A DNA stretch of 43,394 nucleotides from Albidovulum sp. (GCA_015487815.1 WFPA01000242.1:1-43394), one strand, 5' to 3'. Shown: positions 1 to 8,964, counted from the stretch's first letter. Numbers and translations: made by a program. The notes: generated from the sequence alone by a model not told the origin.

Positions 1-228
1 CGCCTTCTCGTCCGGCACTTCGTGAGGTGCTTCTTCCGGCCCTTCCTCCGGCTCTTCCGGGACCGGAGGGATCACTTCGCTCCCGCCAGGGGAGCGGGCG
101 GCGGCCTCGGGCCGGGTCTGGAACCAGGTCGTGCCGCAGCCGGCGCACATCACCTCCCGCCCCTCGGGCGGGATCGCCTCGTCATCCACCTCGTAGAGCG
201 CCCCGCAGCCGGGGCATTTCAAGCGCAT
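1..228 (-). CDS. MJ0042-type zinc-ribbon protein (partial, C-terminus off the left edge)
   Basis: Only the first 76 codons are present and the frame stays open to base 1. The protein starts MRLKCPGCGALYEV and has a CxxC pair at residues 5-8 and a second one near residues 28-31 (CAGC), followed by TTWFQ. This is the small zinc-ribbon found at the N-terminus of MJ0042-family proteins. The ribbon is followed by a Pro/Glu-rich acidic stretch, as in family members that continue into a linker and a membrane segment. An AGAGGA Shine-Dalgarno lies about 7 nt before the ATG. The gene is divergent from ftsE, an arrangement I recall from other alphaproteobacteria. Its function is unknown; the ribbon probably binds Zn(II). 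Confidence 0.8.
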   Translation of the reverse strand, partial: MRLKCPGCGALYEVDDEAIPPEGREVMCAGCGTTWFQTRPEAAARSPGGSEVIPPVPEEPEEGPEEAPHEVPDEKA

Positions 229-411
229 GGCGGCATCCTCTCTGGCCTGACGCGACAAGTTGTAACCCGCATGGCCGATCGTTCCAAGCCGGACGATTCG
301 CCCGCCATCCCGTGCACAGCCCGACTACGGGCCGCGGCCCGGGGCGCACATCAAAGGCCAGATTGCAACCGCGCGAGGCTTCAGGCAGTAACGGGGCAAA
401 GGAGGCTCGCG

Positions 412-1089
412 GTGATACGTTTCGACAAGGTCACCCATTCCTATGGCGGTGGCAACATCCTCGAAGATCTGGACCTCGAGCTCGCGCCCGGCTCCTTCCA
501 CTTCCTGACCGGGCCCTCGGGCGCGGGCAAGACCACGCTCCTGCGCCTTGCAAGCGGCGAGCTGCAACCCACGCGTGGTGCGGTTCGCGTGCTCGGCCGC
601 GAACTTGCGACCCTCGACCGCGATGCCATCGCCCGCATGCGCCGGCGCATCGGCATCATCCACCAGGATTGCCGCTTTCTCGACCACCTGACCATCCGTG
701 AGAATATCGCCCTGCCGCTCGACATCGCCGGAGAAGACCTCGACGAGCGGGCTTCCCATGTCGATGAGCTCATCGCCTGGGTCGGGCTTGCCCATCGACA
801 GGATGCACGCCCCCCCGAGCTTTCGGGGGGAGAGCGGCAGCGGGCGGCGCTGGCGCGCGCCGTCATCCTCGCTCCCGAAATCGTGCTTGCGGACGAGCCG
901 ACCGGCAATATCGACTGGGAAATGTCGCTGAAGATCCTTCGGCTTCTCGCCCAGCTCAACCGGGGCGGGGTCACCGTGCTGTTCGCGACCCATGACCTTG
1001 CCCTCATCCGCGCCGCCAAGAACGAGGTTCAGGCCCGGACGCTGCGACTGAAGGGCGGACAGATCCAGATCGCGGGGGCCGAGCTGTGA
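412..1089 (+). CDS. ftsE: Cell division ATP-binding protein FtsE
   Basis: ABC-type ATPase of 225 residues, the usual FtsE length. It pairs with FtsX at the septum and controls periplasmic peptidoglycan hydrolases during division. The Walker A motif GPSGAGKTT is at residues 34-42, the signature LSGGERQR follows, and the Walker B IVLADEP is followed by TGNID. I chose the GTG start at 412 because GGAGG lies 6 nt upstream and translation then begins MIRFDKVTHSY, the standard FtsE opening. The frame is open much further upstream, but that part is not FtsE-like. The stop lies within a few bases of the ftsX start, so the two are translationally coupled. Confidence 0.96.
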   Translation: MIRFDKVTHSYGGGNILEDLDLELAPGSFHFLTGPSGAGKTTLLRLASGELQPTRGAVRVLGRELATLDRDAIARMRRRIGIIHQDCRFLDHLTIRENIALPLDIAGEDLDERASHVDELIAWVGLAHRQDARPPELSGGERQRAALARAVILAPEIVLADEPTGNIDWEMSLKILRLLAQLNRGGVTVLFATHDLALIRAAKNEVQARTLRLKGGQIQIAGAEL

Positions 1090-1091
1090 GC

Positions 1092-1991
1092 ATGTGGTTC
1101 GCAAGGAGCGGAAAGGGCTTCGGCCGGCGGCCGTCTGCGCGTGTCGTGCCACCAAACGGCATGTCGGCCTGGCTGACGGCGGGGGCAGCGGCCGCCATCG
1201 CCTTTCTCGCCACCTTCATCCTGGCGATCGGCCTTGCGGCCGGCCATGTCGCCGACCGCTGGTCGGAAGAGCTTTCACGATCGGTCACGATCCGCCTGCC
1301 GGTACCGGCCGGGGAAGCGGAGACGGAAATGGCGCGAATCCTGCAGGTTCTCCGCACAACCGCCGGCGTGGCCCGGGCACGCGCAATTCCCCCGGACGAA
1401 CTCGAGGCCTATCTCGAACCCTGGCTCGGCGACCAGACCCTGCCGGAGGGCATCATCGACCTGCCGGCCATGATCGAGGTGATCGAGACACCGGCCGGGC
1501 TCGACCCGGTGGGGCTCGAGAAGCGGCTTCAGGCCGAATTGCCGGGCACGGTGGTGGACGATCATGCCCGCTGGCGGCGGCCGCTGGTGCAGATGGCGGC
1601 CCGTTTGCGCCTCATCGCCGCCCTTGCCGTGGCGCTGACAGCCGCGGCCGGCGCGCTGATGGTCGCCTTCTCGGCCATGGCTGCGCTTTCGGCCAATGAC
1701 GAGGTCATCCATGTGCTGCGCCTCATCGGTGCGGAAGACGGCTATATCGCCCGCGCCTTCGTGGGCCGCCAGAGCCTTCGCGCCCTTGCCGGTGCGCTCA
1801 TCGGCAACCTGCTTGCAATCGCCGCGCTTCTCTGGCTGCCGACCGAAATGCCGGGCGAAACCCTGATCGCGGGGCTCGCGCTGCGTCCCACCGACTGGCT
1901 TCTTCTCCTTCTCGTTCCGCTTTTCCTGACGATGATCGCCTGGCTCGCAACCCGCCTGGCTGTCCGTCGCCATCTCAAGGAGCACGTCTGA
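1092..1991 (+). CDS. ftsX: Cell division protein FtsX (permease-like)
   Basis: Integral membrane partner of FtsE, about 300 residues. A short basic cytoplasmic N-terminus leads to a first membrane segment (about 25-50), then a periplasmic domain (about 50-170) and three C-terminal membrane segments, the FtsX topology. A GTG six bases earlier (1086, overlapping the ftsE stop as GTGA) is an equally possible start, and neither has a clear Shine-Dalgarno. The last base of its TGA is the first base of the next ATG (TGATG), so ftsE, ftsX and the acyltransferase gene form one operon. Confidence 0.93.
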   Translation: MWFARSGKGFGRRPSARVVPPNGMSAWLTAGAAAAIAFLATFILAIGLAAGHVADRWSEELSRSVTIRLPVPAGEAETEMARILQVLRTTAGVARARAIPPDELEAYLEPWLGDQTLPEGIIDLPAMIEVIETPAGLDPVGLEKRLQAELPGTVVDDHARWRRPLVQMAARLRLIAALAVALTAAAGALMVAFSAMAALSANDEVIHVLRLIGAEDGYIARAFVGRQSLRALAGALIGNLLAIAALLWLPTEMPGETLIAGLALRPTDWLLLLLVPLFLTMIAWLATRLAVRRHLKEHV

Positions 1992-2788
1992 TGCGGCAGA
2001 TCACACCATGGCAATGGTTCAAGTCCCTGCTCTATGTCCTTCAGGTCTATGGGATGATGGCGGTCATGGCGGTCTATTTCGTGCCACTTGCCATCTTCTC
2101 GCGCGACTGGGCCTATCGCGGCGTCCGCACCTGGTGCCGCTATGCTCGCTGGAGCGCCGAGAAGATGGTCGGCCTCCGAACCGAAGTGCGCGGCGAGGTG
2201 CCGACCGACGAGGTGCTGATCGCCTCGAAGCATCAATCCTTTCTCGACATCATCATCCTTGTCTCCGTTCTGCCGCGGCCGAAATTCATCATGAAGAAGG
2301 AACTGGTCTGGGCGCCGATCCTCGGCTGGTTCGCTCTCAGGATGGGCTGCGTGCCGGTCGAACGGGGCAAGCGGGCGCAGGCGATCCAGCAGATGATGGA
2401 AGGAGTGAAGGCCGGGCGTCAGGATCCGGGTCAGCTGGTGATCTACCCGCAGGGCACACGGGTGCCGCCCGGGGAATACCGTCCCTACAAGATCGGCACC
2501 GCGCTGCTCTATGAACAGCTCGGCCAGCCCTGCGTGCCGGCGGCGACAAATGTCGGTCTGTTCTGGCCCAAATCCGGCATCTGGCGCCGGCCGGGCACGG
2601 CGGTGCTCGAATTCCTGCCCCGCATCCCCCCCGGAAAACCCCGTGAGGCCTTTCTGGAGGAGCTCGAAACCGTGATCGAGACCCGCTCGAACGAGCTGAT
2701 GCGCGAAGCGGGTTATGACGGGCCGCTGCCTGCACCGCGGCAAGGAAACACGCACCCGGCAGGCCGCCGTGGGCGAAAAGGGGACTGA
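1991..2788 (+). CDS. plsC: 1-acyl-sn-glycerol-3-phosphate acyltransferase (PlsC family)
   Basis: Transfers an acyl chain to lysophosphatidic acid to make phosphatidic acid at the inner membrane. The 265-residue protein has an N-terminal hydrophobic segment (about 12-37) and the catalytic HX4D box as HQSFLD (H81, D86). It also has the block VPVERGK and the phosphate-binding block YPQGTR, where the family more often has EGTR. It overlaps ftsX by one base, so membrane-lipid synthesis is co-expressed with division genes. The C-terminal 40 residues are basic and Pro/Gly-rich and look unstructured. The family is sure; the exact acyl acceptor is inferred. Confidence 0.88.
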   Translation: MRQITPWQWFKSLLYVLQVYGMMAVMAVYFVPLAIFSRDWAYRGVRTWCRYARWSAEKMVGLRTEVRGEVPTDEVLIASKHQSFLDIIILVSVLPRPKFIMKKELVWAPILGWFALRMGCVPVERGKRAQAIQQMMEGVKAGRQDPGQLVIYPQGTRVPPGEYRPYKIGTALLYEQLGQPCVPAATNVGLFWPKSGIWRRPGTAVLEFLPRIPPGKPREAFLEELETVIETRSNELMREAGYDGPLPAPRQGNTHPAGRRGRKGD

Positions 2789-2929
2789 CCGATGCCAATT
2801 CTGAAGAAAAGCTTCAATATCGATCCATAACCCATTGAAATTGAGGCGTGAAGCAAAACACGCACAAGCTGGCTCACTCTTGGCGGGCCGGATCAAGAAC
2901 ACCCTGCAACCCACTGAAAACACAGAAGA

Positions 2930-3892
2930 TCAGGCGGCCAGTCCCTTCTTGCCCATTTCGAGATATTTGCGCCGGCGCTGCGCGCGAATCTCGTCCGGGT
3001 CGAGCTTCTCGAGCGGCGCCAGCATCTCCTCGATCGCCTTGCCCACCGCCGCGATCACCTCCTCGCGGTGGCGATGAGCCCCGCCAACGGGCTCGGGGAT
3101 GATCCGGTCGATCACGCCGAGCGCATAGAGATCCTGGGCGGTGAGCCGCAGCGCCTCGGCGGCTTCGCGCATCTTCTCGGCATCCTTCCACAGGATCGAG
3201 GCGCAGCCCTCGGGCGAGATGACGGAATAGATCGCGTGTTCGAGCATGGCGACCCTGTCGCCCGTGGCCAGGGCAACGGCACCGCCCGAGCCTCCTTCGC
3301 CGATGACGACGGAGACCAGCGGCACCCTGATCTGGAGGCACTTTTCGGTCGAACGGGCGATGGCCTCGGCCTGCCCGCGCTCCTCGGCGCCACGGCCCGG
3401 ATAGGCGCCCGGCGTGTCGATGAAGGTGATGACGGGCAGGCCGAACCGGTCGGCCAGATCCATCAGCCGCACCGCCTTGCGATATCCCTCGGGCCGGGCC
3501 ATGCCGAAATTGCGTTCGAGCCGGGAGGAGGTGTCATGCCCCTTCTCGTGACCCATCACCACCACGGGCCGGTCGTTGAAACGGGCAAGGCCACCCACGA
3601 TCGCCTGGTCCTCTCCGAAATTGCGGTCCCCCGCCAGCGGCGTGAATTCGGTGAAGAGAGTCTCGACATATTCGAGCGTATGCGGCCGCTGGGGGTGGCG
3701 GGCGACCTGGGCCTTGCGCCACGGATCGAGTGATTGGTAGAGCTCCGCCAAGAGCTGCTCGGCCTTGCGGTCGAGTGCCTCGGCCTCGGCGGAGATGTCC
3801 ATGTCCTTGTTCTCGCGCGCGAGCGCCCTGAGCTCCTCGGCCTTGCCTTCGATCTCGGCCAGCGGCTTCTCGAAATCGAGATAGTGCTTCAT
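2930..3892 (-). CDS. accA: Acetyl-CoA carboxylase carboxyltransferase subunit alpha
   Basis: Alpha subunit of the carboxyltransferase that makes malonyl-CoA, the committed step of fatty-acid synthesis; it works as a heterotetramer with AccD. The 320-residue length is typical. Family blocks are visible: the N-terminal helical start [15 protein letters not shown], the block [11 protein letters not shown], the Gly-rich oxyanion region GEGGSGGA, and [15 protein letters not shown]. The ATG has GGGCGGGA upstream. It converges on plsC across a 141-nt gap in which I see no clear terminator. Confidence 0.96.
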   Translation of the reverse strand: MKHYLDFEKPLAEIEGKAEELRALARENKDMDISAEAEALDRKAEQLLAELYQSLDPWRKAQVARHPQRPHTLEYVETLFTEFTPLAGDRNFGEDQAIVGGLARFNDRPVVVMGHEKGHDTSSRLERNFGMARPEGYRKAVRLMDLADRFGLPVITFIDTPGAYPGRGAEERGQAEAIARSTEKCLQIRVPLVSVVIGEGGSGGAVALATGDRVAMLEHAIYSVISPEGCASILWKDAEKMREAAEALRLTAQDLYALGVIDRIIPEPVGGAHRHREEVIAAVGKAIEEMLAPLEKLDPDEIRAQRRRKYLEMGKKGLAA

Positions 3893-3921
3893 CCGGTCCC
3901 GCCCTCATTGCGATTTGCGCC

Positions 3922-3950
3922 TATATGGCCGCAAGCAGCCGGCAATGCAA
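3922..3950 (-). promoter_or_regulatory. Candidate sigma-70-type promoter for accA
   Basis: On the minus strand, TTGCAT (3950-3945) is separated by 17 nt from CATATA (3927-3922), about 30 nt before the accA ATG. The match to the -10 consensus is only partial; a TATAGG two bases downstream is an alternative. Confidence 0.35.
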
Positions 3951-4011
3951 TGCGGGGCGCCGGAAGGCAGGCAGATGAGCAGCCAGCCGCGGCAGGCCGG
4001 CCGGATGCGGG

Positions 4012-4983
4012 TCAACCCGCGATCATCTCGGCCTGACGGACGATCACCTCGGCCTGGCGAATCGAGGCAAGATCGATGAGCCGGCCCTTGTAGGTGACGG
4101 CGCCAGCGCCCTCGGCCTTGGCCCTTTCCATCGCTGCAAGGATCTCCCGCGCCTCGCGCACCTGCTCCTCGGACGGGGTGAAGACCTGATTGGCCAGCGC
4201 GATCTGCTTCGGATGGATCGCCCATTTGCCGACCATGCCGAGCGTGGCGGCGCGGCGCGCCTGGGCGAGATAGCCTTCGTCGTCTGAGAAGTCGCCGAAG
4301 GGCCCGTCGACCGGCAACACCCCGTTCACCCGGCAGGCGGCGACGATGGCGACCATGACCGTATGCCACGGGTCGGCATAGTCCTTCTGACGCGGCTCCT
4401 GATCCTTCGGGCCGAGCATGTAGTAGTTTTCCTGGGTGCCGCCGATGCCGGTTGTCTGCATGCCCATGGAGGCGGCATAATCGGCAGCGCCGAGCGACAG
4501 CGCCTCGAGACGAGGAGAAGCAGCGGCAATCTCGCCGACATTGGCAAAGCCCGCCGCCGTCTCGATGATGCCCTCGAAACCGATGCGCTTCTTGCGACCG
4601 GTGGCGGTCTCGACCGCGGTCGCAAGCGCGTCCACCGCATAGACGTCGGCCGCATTGCCGAGCTTCGGGATCATGATGAGATCGAGCCGCTCGGACGCCT
4701 TTTCGAGAAGCTCGACCACGTCGCGATACCACCAGGGCGTGTCGAGCCCGTTGATCCGCACCGAGACGGTCTTGTTGCCCCAGTCGATGTCGCCGATCGC
4801 CTCGATGACGTTGCGGCGCGCGGTCTCCTTGTCGTCTGGCGCCACCGAATCCTCGAGATCGAGATTGACGACATCAGCCGCCGAGGCCGCCATCTTCTCG
4901 AAGATCTGCGGCCGCGAACCGGGACCGAAAAGCTGGCAGCGGTTGAGACGGGCGGGCGGGGCCGGCTGGGTGCGGAAACTCAT
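4012..4983 (-). CDS. mcl1: L-malyl-CoA / beta-methylmalyl-CoA lyase (CitE-like aldolase superfamily)
   Basis: Cleaves L-malyl-CoA to acetyl-CoA and glyoxylate, and beta-methylmalyl-CoA to propionyl-CoA and glyoxylate, reversibly and with Mg2+. The enzyme belongs to the ethylmalonyl-CoA and related glyoxylate-assimilation routes. The 323-residue protein begins MSFRTQPAPPARLNRCQLFG and contains LDLEDSVAPDDK (41-52), SVRINGLDT, GTQENYYM and GKWAIHPKQ. This follows the Rhodobacter Mcl1 sequence as I remember it almost block for block. The frame is open for 85 more codons upstream, but GGAGGA 4 nt before the ATG at 4983 and the family N-terminus fix the start. It is probably transcribed on its own, because a terminator-like hairpin separates it from the upstream DUF1244 gene. 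Confidence 0.93.
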   Translation of the reverse strand: MSFRTQPAPPARLNRCQLFGPGSRPQIFEKMAASAADVVNLDLEDSVAPDDKETARRNVIEAIGDIDWGNKTVSVRINGLDTPWWYRDVVELLEKASERLDLIMIPKLGNAADVYAVDALATAVETATGRKKRIGFEGIIETAAGFANVGEIAAASPRLEALSLGAADYAASMGMQTTGIGGTQENYYMLGPKDQEPRQKDYADPWHTVMVAIVAACRVNGVLPVDGPFGDFSDDEGYLAQARRAATLGMVGKWAIHPKQIALANQVFTPSEEQVREAREILAAMERAKAEGAGAVTYKGRLIDLASIRQAEVIVRQAEMIAG

Positions 4984-5058
4984 CCTGTCCTCCGAAAGAT
5001 TGTTGCGCCTTTCATCGGTGTTGGAGGTAGAATGTTTCTGCGGCACAGGCAAGAAGAA

Positions 5059-5087
5059 ATGCCGCGGCGCAGCAAGTGCCACGGCAT
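5059..5087 (-). terminator. Terminator-like hairpin after the DUF1244 gene
   Basis: Read on the minus strand, ATGCCGTGGC pairs with GCCGCGGCAT (10 bp with one G-T pair) around a 9-nt loop. It is followed by the pyrimidine tract TTTCTTCTT, about 50 nt past the DUF1244 stop. It separates the amidohydrolase/DUF1244 pair from mcl1. Confidence 0.55.
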
Positions 5088-5137
5088 CCGCCCAGTTGCC
5101 GGCACCAGGCCGCCCCGGGGTGATCCTGTTCCGTGCC

Positions 5138-5464
5138 TCAATCGGCTTCCTTGCCCACATTCTCGGCGAAGGCCTTCTCGAAGGCGGCCTTCTTGGCCTC
5201 GTCGGCCTCGGTCTGGTACTTCGCCTTCCACTCGTCATAGGGCATGCCGTAGTAGAGCTCGCGGGCCTCGGCCTTGCTCATCTCGATACCACGCTCGGCC
5301 GCCGCTTCCTGCATCCAGCGCGAAAGGCAGTTGCGGCAGAAACCGGCGAGATTCATCAGATCTATGTTCTGCACGTCGAGCCGGTCTTCCATCAGGTGCT
5401 TGCGCAGTCGCCTGAAGGCCGCCGCCTCGATCTCGATCATGGTGCGTTCGTCGATCTTCGTCAT
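5138..5464 (-). CDS. DUF1244 family protein
   Basis: A 108-residue soluble alpha-helical protein that starts MTKIDERTMIEIEAAAF and carries the conserved core NLAGFCRNCLSRWM with a CxxC pair, followed by YYGMPYDEWK. This is the signature of DUF1244, a family common in proteobacteria without an assigned biochemical role. The two cysteines suggest a metal or redox site (inference). Its ATG overlaps the amidohydrolase stop by 4 nt (ATGA), so the two are one transcription unit. Confidence 0.88.
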   Translation of the reverse strand: MTKIDERTMIEIEAAAFRRLRKHLMEDRLDVQNIDLMNLAGFCRNCLSRWMQEAAAERGIEMSKAEARELYYGMPYDEWKAKYQTEADEAKKAAFEKAFAENVGKEAD

Positions 5465-6324
5465 GCAATCTTCTCCTTCGGTTCCATGGCCGCGCCGCCG
5501 ACAGCCTGTTCGCGGCGGTCTTCTGCCCGTTCGACAAGGCCGGCCTGCCGCGCCGCATCGAGGATGTGCGGAGCGAGCCGCGCGGCCCAGGCACCCTGCC
5601 CCGCCGCATCACGGATGAGATCGTTGCGCAGCTCGATCAGCGCATAGGGACGCCCCGGCAGCATGGCATGGCGATACATGCTGTCGCCGACAAGGTAGCC
5701 GGGATAGGGCTCGTTGTCACCGACGCAGAGGTCGCTCTCCGTCCGCAGGCTGGCGATCAGCGCCTCGGCAAACGGGTTCGGATCGTGATGGAGAATGCCC
5801 ACCTGCCAGGGACGCATGGCATGGCCATTGAGCCGCGGCGTGAAGCTGTGCACCGCGATGATGACAGGCCCCCGGCCTGCGGCCTCCCGCTCGGCAAGAA
5901 GATCGGCAAGACGCTGGTGGTAGGGGCGGTAGCACTTCGCGAGGCGCCTTTCGCGTTCGGCGGCGTCCACATGGCGGTTGGCCGGGATGATGGTGCCGTC
6001 ATACAGCTTCATGATCAGCGTCGGATCGTCCTCGCCACGGTTGGGATCGATCACGAGACGGGAGAAATCCGAATGCACCAGCGGCGCATCGAGCCGCCGC
6101 GCCAGCTCCCGGGCCACACCGAGCGCGCCCACATCCCAGGCTATGTGCCGCGCCATTTCCTCGGCGGAAATCCCCAGATCTCCGCCGGCCACGAATTCCG
6201 GCACGGTGTTGGTGGCGTGATCGCATGTGACGACGAAGGGACCGGCACGGCCTTCCCCCTCGACATGAGCCGGCTGCCACCCCTCCACCTCCGACGGGTG
6301 ATCCTTTCCGACTGGCACGTTCAC
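5461..6324 (-). CDS. N-formylglutamate amidohydrolase family protein
   Basis: Member of the family that hydrolyses N-formylglutamate or related N-acylated amino acids with a Zn-dependent site; in histidine breakdown the enzyme is HutG. Visible blocks are VTCDHATNTVPE (metal-ligand region), HIAWDVGA, SDFSRLVIDPNR, IIAVHSFTPRLNG and ALIELRNDLI. No other hut genes are near, so a histidine role is not shown by context. Translation starts at GTG 6324, with GAGGAGG 10 nt upstream. It is 287 residues, typical for the family, and coupled to the DUF1244 gene. Confidence 0.87.
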   Translation of the reverse strand: MNVPVGKDHPSEVEGWQPAHVEGEGRAGPFVVTCDHATNTVPEFVAGGDLGISAEEMARHIAWDVGALGVARELARRLDAPLVHSDFSRLVIDPNRGEDDPTLIMKLYDGTIIPANRHVDAAERERRLAKCYRPYHQRLADLLAEREAAGRGPVIIAVHSFTPRLNGHAMRPWQVGILHHDPNPFAEALIASLRTESDLCVGDNEPYPGYLVGDSMYRHAMLPGRPYALIELRNDLIRDAAGQGAWAARLAPHILDAARQAGLVERAEDRREQAVGGAAMEPKEKIA

Positions 6325-6405
6325 AGGCTTCCGTCCTCCTCGTTCCGCCCGCCGGCCGGCCGCAGCCCGCAGCGGGATGCCGCTCCACCCGAATGCGCTC
6401 CGCCA

Positions 6406-6434
6406 TTGTCAATCGGCGGCGTTTTCCCCATAAG
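6406..6434 (+). promoter_or_regulatory. pyk: Candidate sigma-70-type promoter for pyk
   Basis: TTGTCA (6406-6411), a 17-nt spacer, then CATAAG (6429-6434). It lies about 70 nt before the pyk ATG in the 181-nt gap between the divergent amidohydrolase gene and pyk. Confidence 0.5.
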
Positions 6435-6505
6435 GTATGGCAAGGGGAAAAGGCCAGAGCGCCGCCGGCGCGGAACGCAGGGCCGAAATGGTTGAAAGGT
6501 GAACT

Positions 6506-7954
6506 ATGCGCAGGCTGCGGAATGTCAAGGTGGTGGCCACGCTCGGCCCGGCCTCGAGCGATTACGAGATGATACGGGCGCTGTTCGAGGCCGGAGCCGA
6601 CCTCTTCCGCCTCAACATGAGCCATGGCAGCCATGAGGAGGTCGCGAAGCGACACGAGATCATTCGCCACATCGAAAGGGAAAGCGGCCGGCCCATCGGC
6701 ATTCTCGCCGATCTTCAGGGGCCGAAACTGCGGGCCGGCGTCTTCCGCGAGGGCAGCGCCGAGCTAAGGGAAGGGGCCCGCTTCCGCTTCGATCTCGACG
6801 AGACGCCGGGCGACGAAACCCGCGTGAACCTGCCCCACCCCGAGATCTTCGAGGCCGTCAAGCCCGGCAACAGCATCCTTGTCGATGACGGCAAGATCCG
6901 CCTCCGGGTTGATGCTGTCGAGGACGGACACATCGACACGACCGTCGTGGTGGGCGGGCGAATCTCGAACCGCAAGGGCGTCAACGTGCCCGATGCGATC
7001 CTGCCGCTTGCCGCCCTTTCCGAGAAGGACCGGCGCGATCTCGATTTCGTCTGCGAGCTGGGGGTGGACTGGGTGGCGCTCTCCTTCGTCCAGCGTCCCG
7101 AGGACGTGCTCGAGGCCCGCGAACGGATCGACGGCCGCGCCGCCGTTCTTGCCAAGATCGAGAAACCGGCGGCGGTGCTGGCCTTCGACGACATCCTTGC
7201 CGTTTCCGACGGCATCATGATCGCCCGCGGCGATCTCGGGGTGGAAATGCCGGTCGAGGCGGTGCCGCCGATCCAGAAACGTCTCATCCGCCTGTGCCGC
7301 CACGCGGCCAAGCCCGTCATCGTCGCCACCCAGATGCTGGAGAGCATGGTGCATTCACCGGTGCCGACGCGGGCCGAGGTCTCGGACGTGGCCAATGCGA
7401 TCTACGAAGGCACGGACGCGGTGATGCTCTCGGCCGAATCGGCCGCCGGAGCCTACCCGGTCGAGGCGGTGCGGACGATGAACAACGTGGCGATCGAGGT
7501 CGAACACGACGAGAATTACCGCCAGATCATCGAGGCCACGCGCTCGGGCGAACGCAGGAGCGTGGCCGACGCCATCACCGTTGCTGCTCGTGAGATCGCC
7601 GAGACGACCGACGTCAAGGCCATATGCTGCTTCACCCAGACCGGCACGACCGCCCTCAAGGTGGCGCGCGAACGGCCACGGGTGCCGATCATCGCCCTGA
7701 CGCCCCTGCCTTCCACCGCGCGGCGGCTGACCCTGAGCTGGGGTGCCCATTGCGTCATCACCGAGGGCAAGGTCGAACGCTTCAAGATGGCGGTGGTGAA
7801 CGCGGCGCGGACAGCCAAGGAAGAAGGTTTCGCCGACGAGAAAGACAACATCATCGTCACCGCAGGCGTGCCCTTCAACCACCCCGGCACCACCAACATC
7901 ATCCGCGTCACCCCCTGTGACGAGCGCGCCATCTTCGGGGCCGATCCCGACTGA
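6506..7954 (+). CDS. pyk: Pyruvate kinase
   Basis: Converts phosphoenolpyruvate and ADP to pyruvate and ATP, the last step of glycolysis. The 482-residue protein shows the full family order: ATLGPAS at the start, RLNMSHGSHE (R35, N37, S39), ADLQGPKLR (68-76), then the B domain. After these come VALSFVQRPEDV, KIEKPAAV with the catalytic lysine, IARGDLGVEMP, ATQMLESM and the C-terminal regulatory domain. AAAGGTGA precedes the ATG. It is intact, with no odd substitutions seen. Confidence 0.97.
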   Translation: MRRLRNVKVVATLGPASSDYEMIRALFEAGADLFRLNMSHGSHEEVAKRHEIIRHIERESGRPIGILADLQGPKLRAGVFREGSAELREGARFRFDLDETPGDETRVNLPHPEIFEAVKPGNSILVDDGKIRLRVDAVEDGHIDTTVVVGGRISNRKGVNVPDAILPLAALSEKDRRDLDFVCELGVDWVALSFVQRPEDVLEARERIDGRAAVLAKIEKPAAVLAFDDILAVSDGIMIARGDLGVEMPVEAVPPIQKRLIRLCRHAAKPVIVATQMLESMVHSPVPTRAEVSDVANAIYEGTDAVMLSAESAAGAYPVEAVRTMNNVAIEVEHDENYRQIIEATRSGERRSVADAITVAAREIAETTDVKAICCFTQTGTTALKVARERPRVPIIALTPLPSTARRLTLSWGAHCVITEGKVERFKMAVVNAARTAKEEGFADEKDNIIVTAGVPFNHPGTTNIIRVTPCDERAIFGADPD

Positions 7955-8027
7955 AAAGCCGTCGGGCCCGGCAATTGGCGATTCCCTTTCTCCGTCGCAC
8001 CCGATAGGATCGGGCAAGGAGATGCAC

Positions 8028-8252
8028 ATGGGCCCCGAGTATTATCTGGTCGGAAGTCTCGTCCTCGCCGCCTTCTCGATCCCGGCGATCCTGTCGGCCT
8101 GGATCGACCGAAGGTCTCCCTGGCGAGCGCTGATCGTCGTGCTGATCGCGGGCGGTCTGTTCTTTCAATACACACGCCTTGCCGACAACAGCCTGACGCT
8201 GGAAGAGATCACCGCGGCCTTCGCCAGGGTGATCGGCGACATCTTGCGCTGA
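8028..8252 (+). CDS. Small two-helix membrane protein, function unknown
   Basis: A 74-residue protein that starts [16 protein letters not shown]. It has two predicted membrane segments (about 6-24 and 35-52) and a short charged C-terminal tail ending IGDILR. AAGGAG 6 nt before this ATG decides the start; an in-frame ATG at 8022 directly abuts the Shine-Dalgarno and is unlikely to be used. It lies 73 nt after pyk and upstream of rpmI. I do not recognise the family. Good Shine-Dalgarno spacing and coherent hydrophobic segments support a real gene. Confidence 0.72.
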   Translation: MGPEYYLVGSLVLAAFSIPAILSAWIDRRSPWRALIVVLIAGGLFFQYTRLADNSLTLEEITAAFARVIGDILR

Positions 8253-8268
8253 GAGCCGCCCGCGCCCC

Positions 8269-8297
8269 TTGCATCCCGCCTTTCCCTTCATTAGAAG
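8269..8297 (+). promoter_or_regulatory. Candidate promoter for rpmI-rplT
   Basis: TTGCAT (8269-8274), a 17-nt spacer and TAGAAG (8292-8297), placing a start about 60 nt upstream of rpmI. Three to four of six bases match the consensus in each box. Confidence 0.45.
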
Positions 8298-8365
8298 CCC
8301 GTCACCATCATGCGCGGCCGGCCGTGAGGGCTGCCGAGTCGCGTGTCAACGCAAGGAGTAGCGAA

Positions 8366-8569
8366 ATGCCCAAGCTCAAGACCAAGTCGAGCGCCAAGAA
8401 GCGCTTCAAGGTGACCGCCAAGGGTCATGTCAAGGCGGCCCAGGCCGGCAAGCGCCACGGCATGATCAAGCGGACGAACAAGTTCATCCGCCAGGCGCGG
8501 GGAACGACGGTCCTCTCCAAGCCCGACGAGAAGACCGTGAAGAAGCATTACCTGCCCTACGCGCGCTGA
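8366..8569 (+). CDS. rpmI: 50S ribosomal protein L35
   Basis: A 67-residue, very basic large-subunit protein: [20 protein letters not shown], then the block [21 protein letters not shown] lies 7 nt before the ATG at 8366; the frame is open upstream, but L35 proteins begin at this methionine. rplT follows after 12 nt. infC, the usual upstream neighbour in other bacteria, is absent here. Confidence 0.97.
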   Translation: MPKLKTKSSAKKRFKVTAKGHVKAAQAGKRHGMIKRTNKFIRQARGTTVLSKPDEKTVKKHYLPYAR

Positions 8570-8581
8570 GGAGGCTGAACA

Positions 8582-8944
8582 ATGGCACGAGTGAAATCCG
8601 GCAAGGTCACCCACGCCCGCCACAAGAAGGTCATCAAGGCCGCCAAGGGCTATTACGGCCGTCGCAAGAACACCTTCCGCGCCGCCAGGCAGGCCGTGGA
8701 CAAGGCCAACCAATATGCGACCCGGGACCGCAAGCAGCGCAAGCGCAATTTCCGCGCCCTGTGGATCCAGCGGATCAACGCCGCTGTCCGCGCCCATGAT
8801 GCAGGGCTGACCTATTCGCGCTTCATCAACGGCCTCAACAAAGCCGGGATCGAGGTCGACCGCAAGGTTCTGGCCGATCTCGCCGTGCGCGAGCCCGAAG
8901 CCTTCGGCGCCATCGTCGAGAAGGCCAAGGCCGCGCTTGGCTGA
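8582..8944 (+). CDS. rplT: 50S ribosomal protein L20
   Basis: A 120-residue, early-assembly 23S rRNA-binding protein with family blocks [46 protein letters not shown] and [20 protein letters not shown] precedes the ATG. L20 represses its own operon in E. coli; I see no obvious copy of that RNA structure here. A strong terminator follows and pheST is not downstream. Confidence 0.98.
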   Translation: MARVKSGKVTHARHKKVIKAAKGYYGRRKNTFRAARQAVDKANQYATRDRKQRKRNFRALWIQRINAAVRAHDAGLTYSRFINGLNKAGIEVDRKVLADLAVREPEAFGAIVEKAKAALG

Positions 8945-8964
8945 GACCGATACGAGATCGCATG

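Noticed and set aside
22-411. FtsE extended upstream to base 22
   Set aside because: The extension is Arg/Pro-rich and antisense to the zinc-ribbon gene; the family N-terminus and Shine-Dalgarno place the start at GTG 412.
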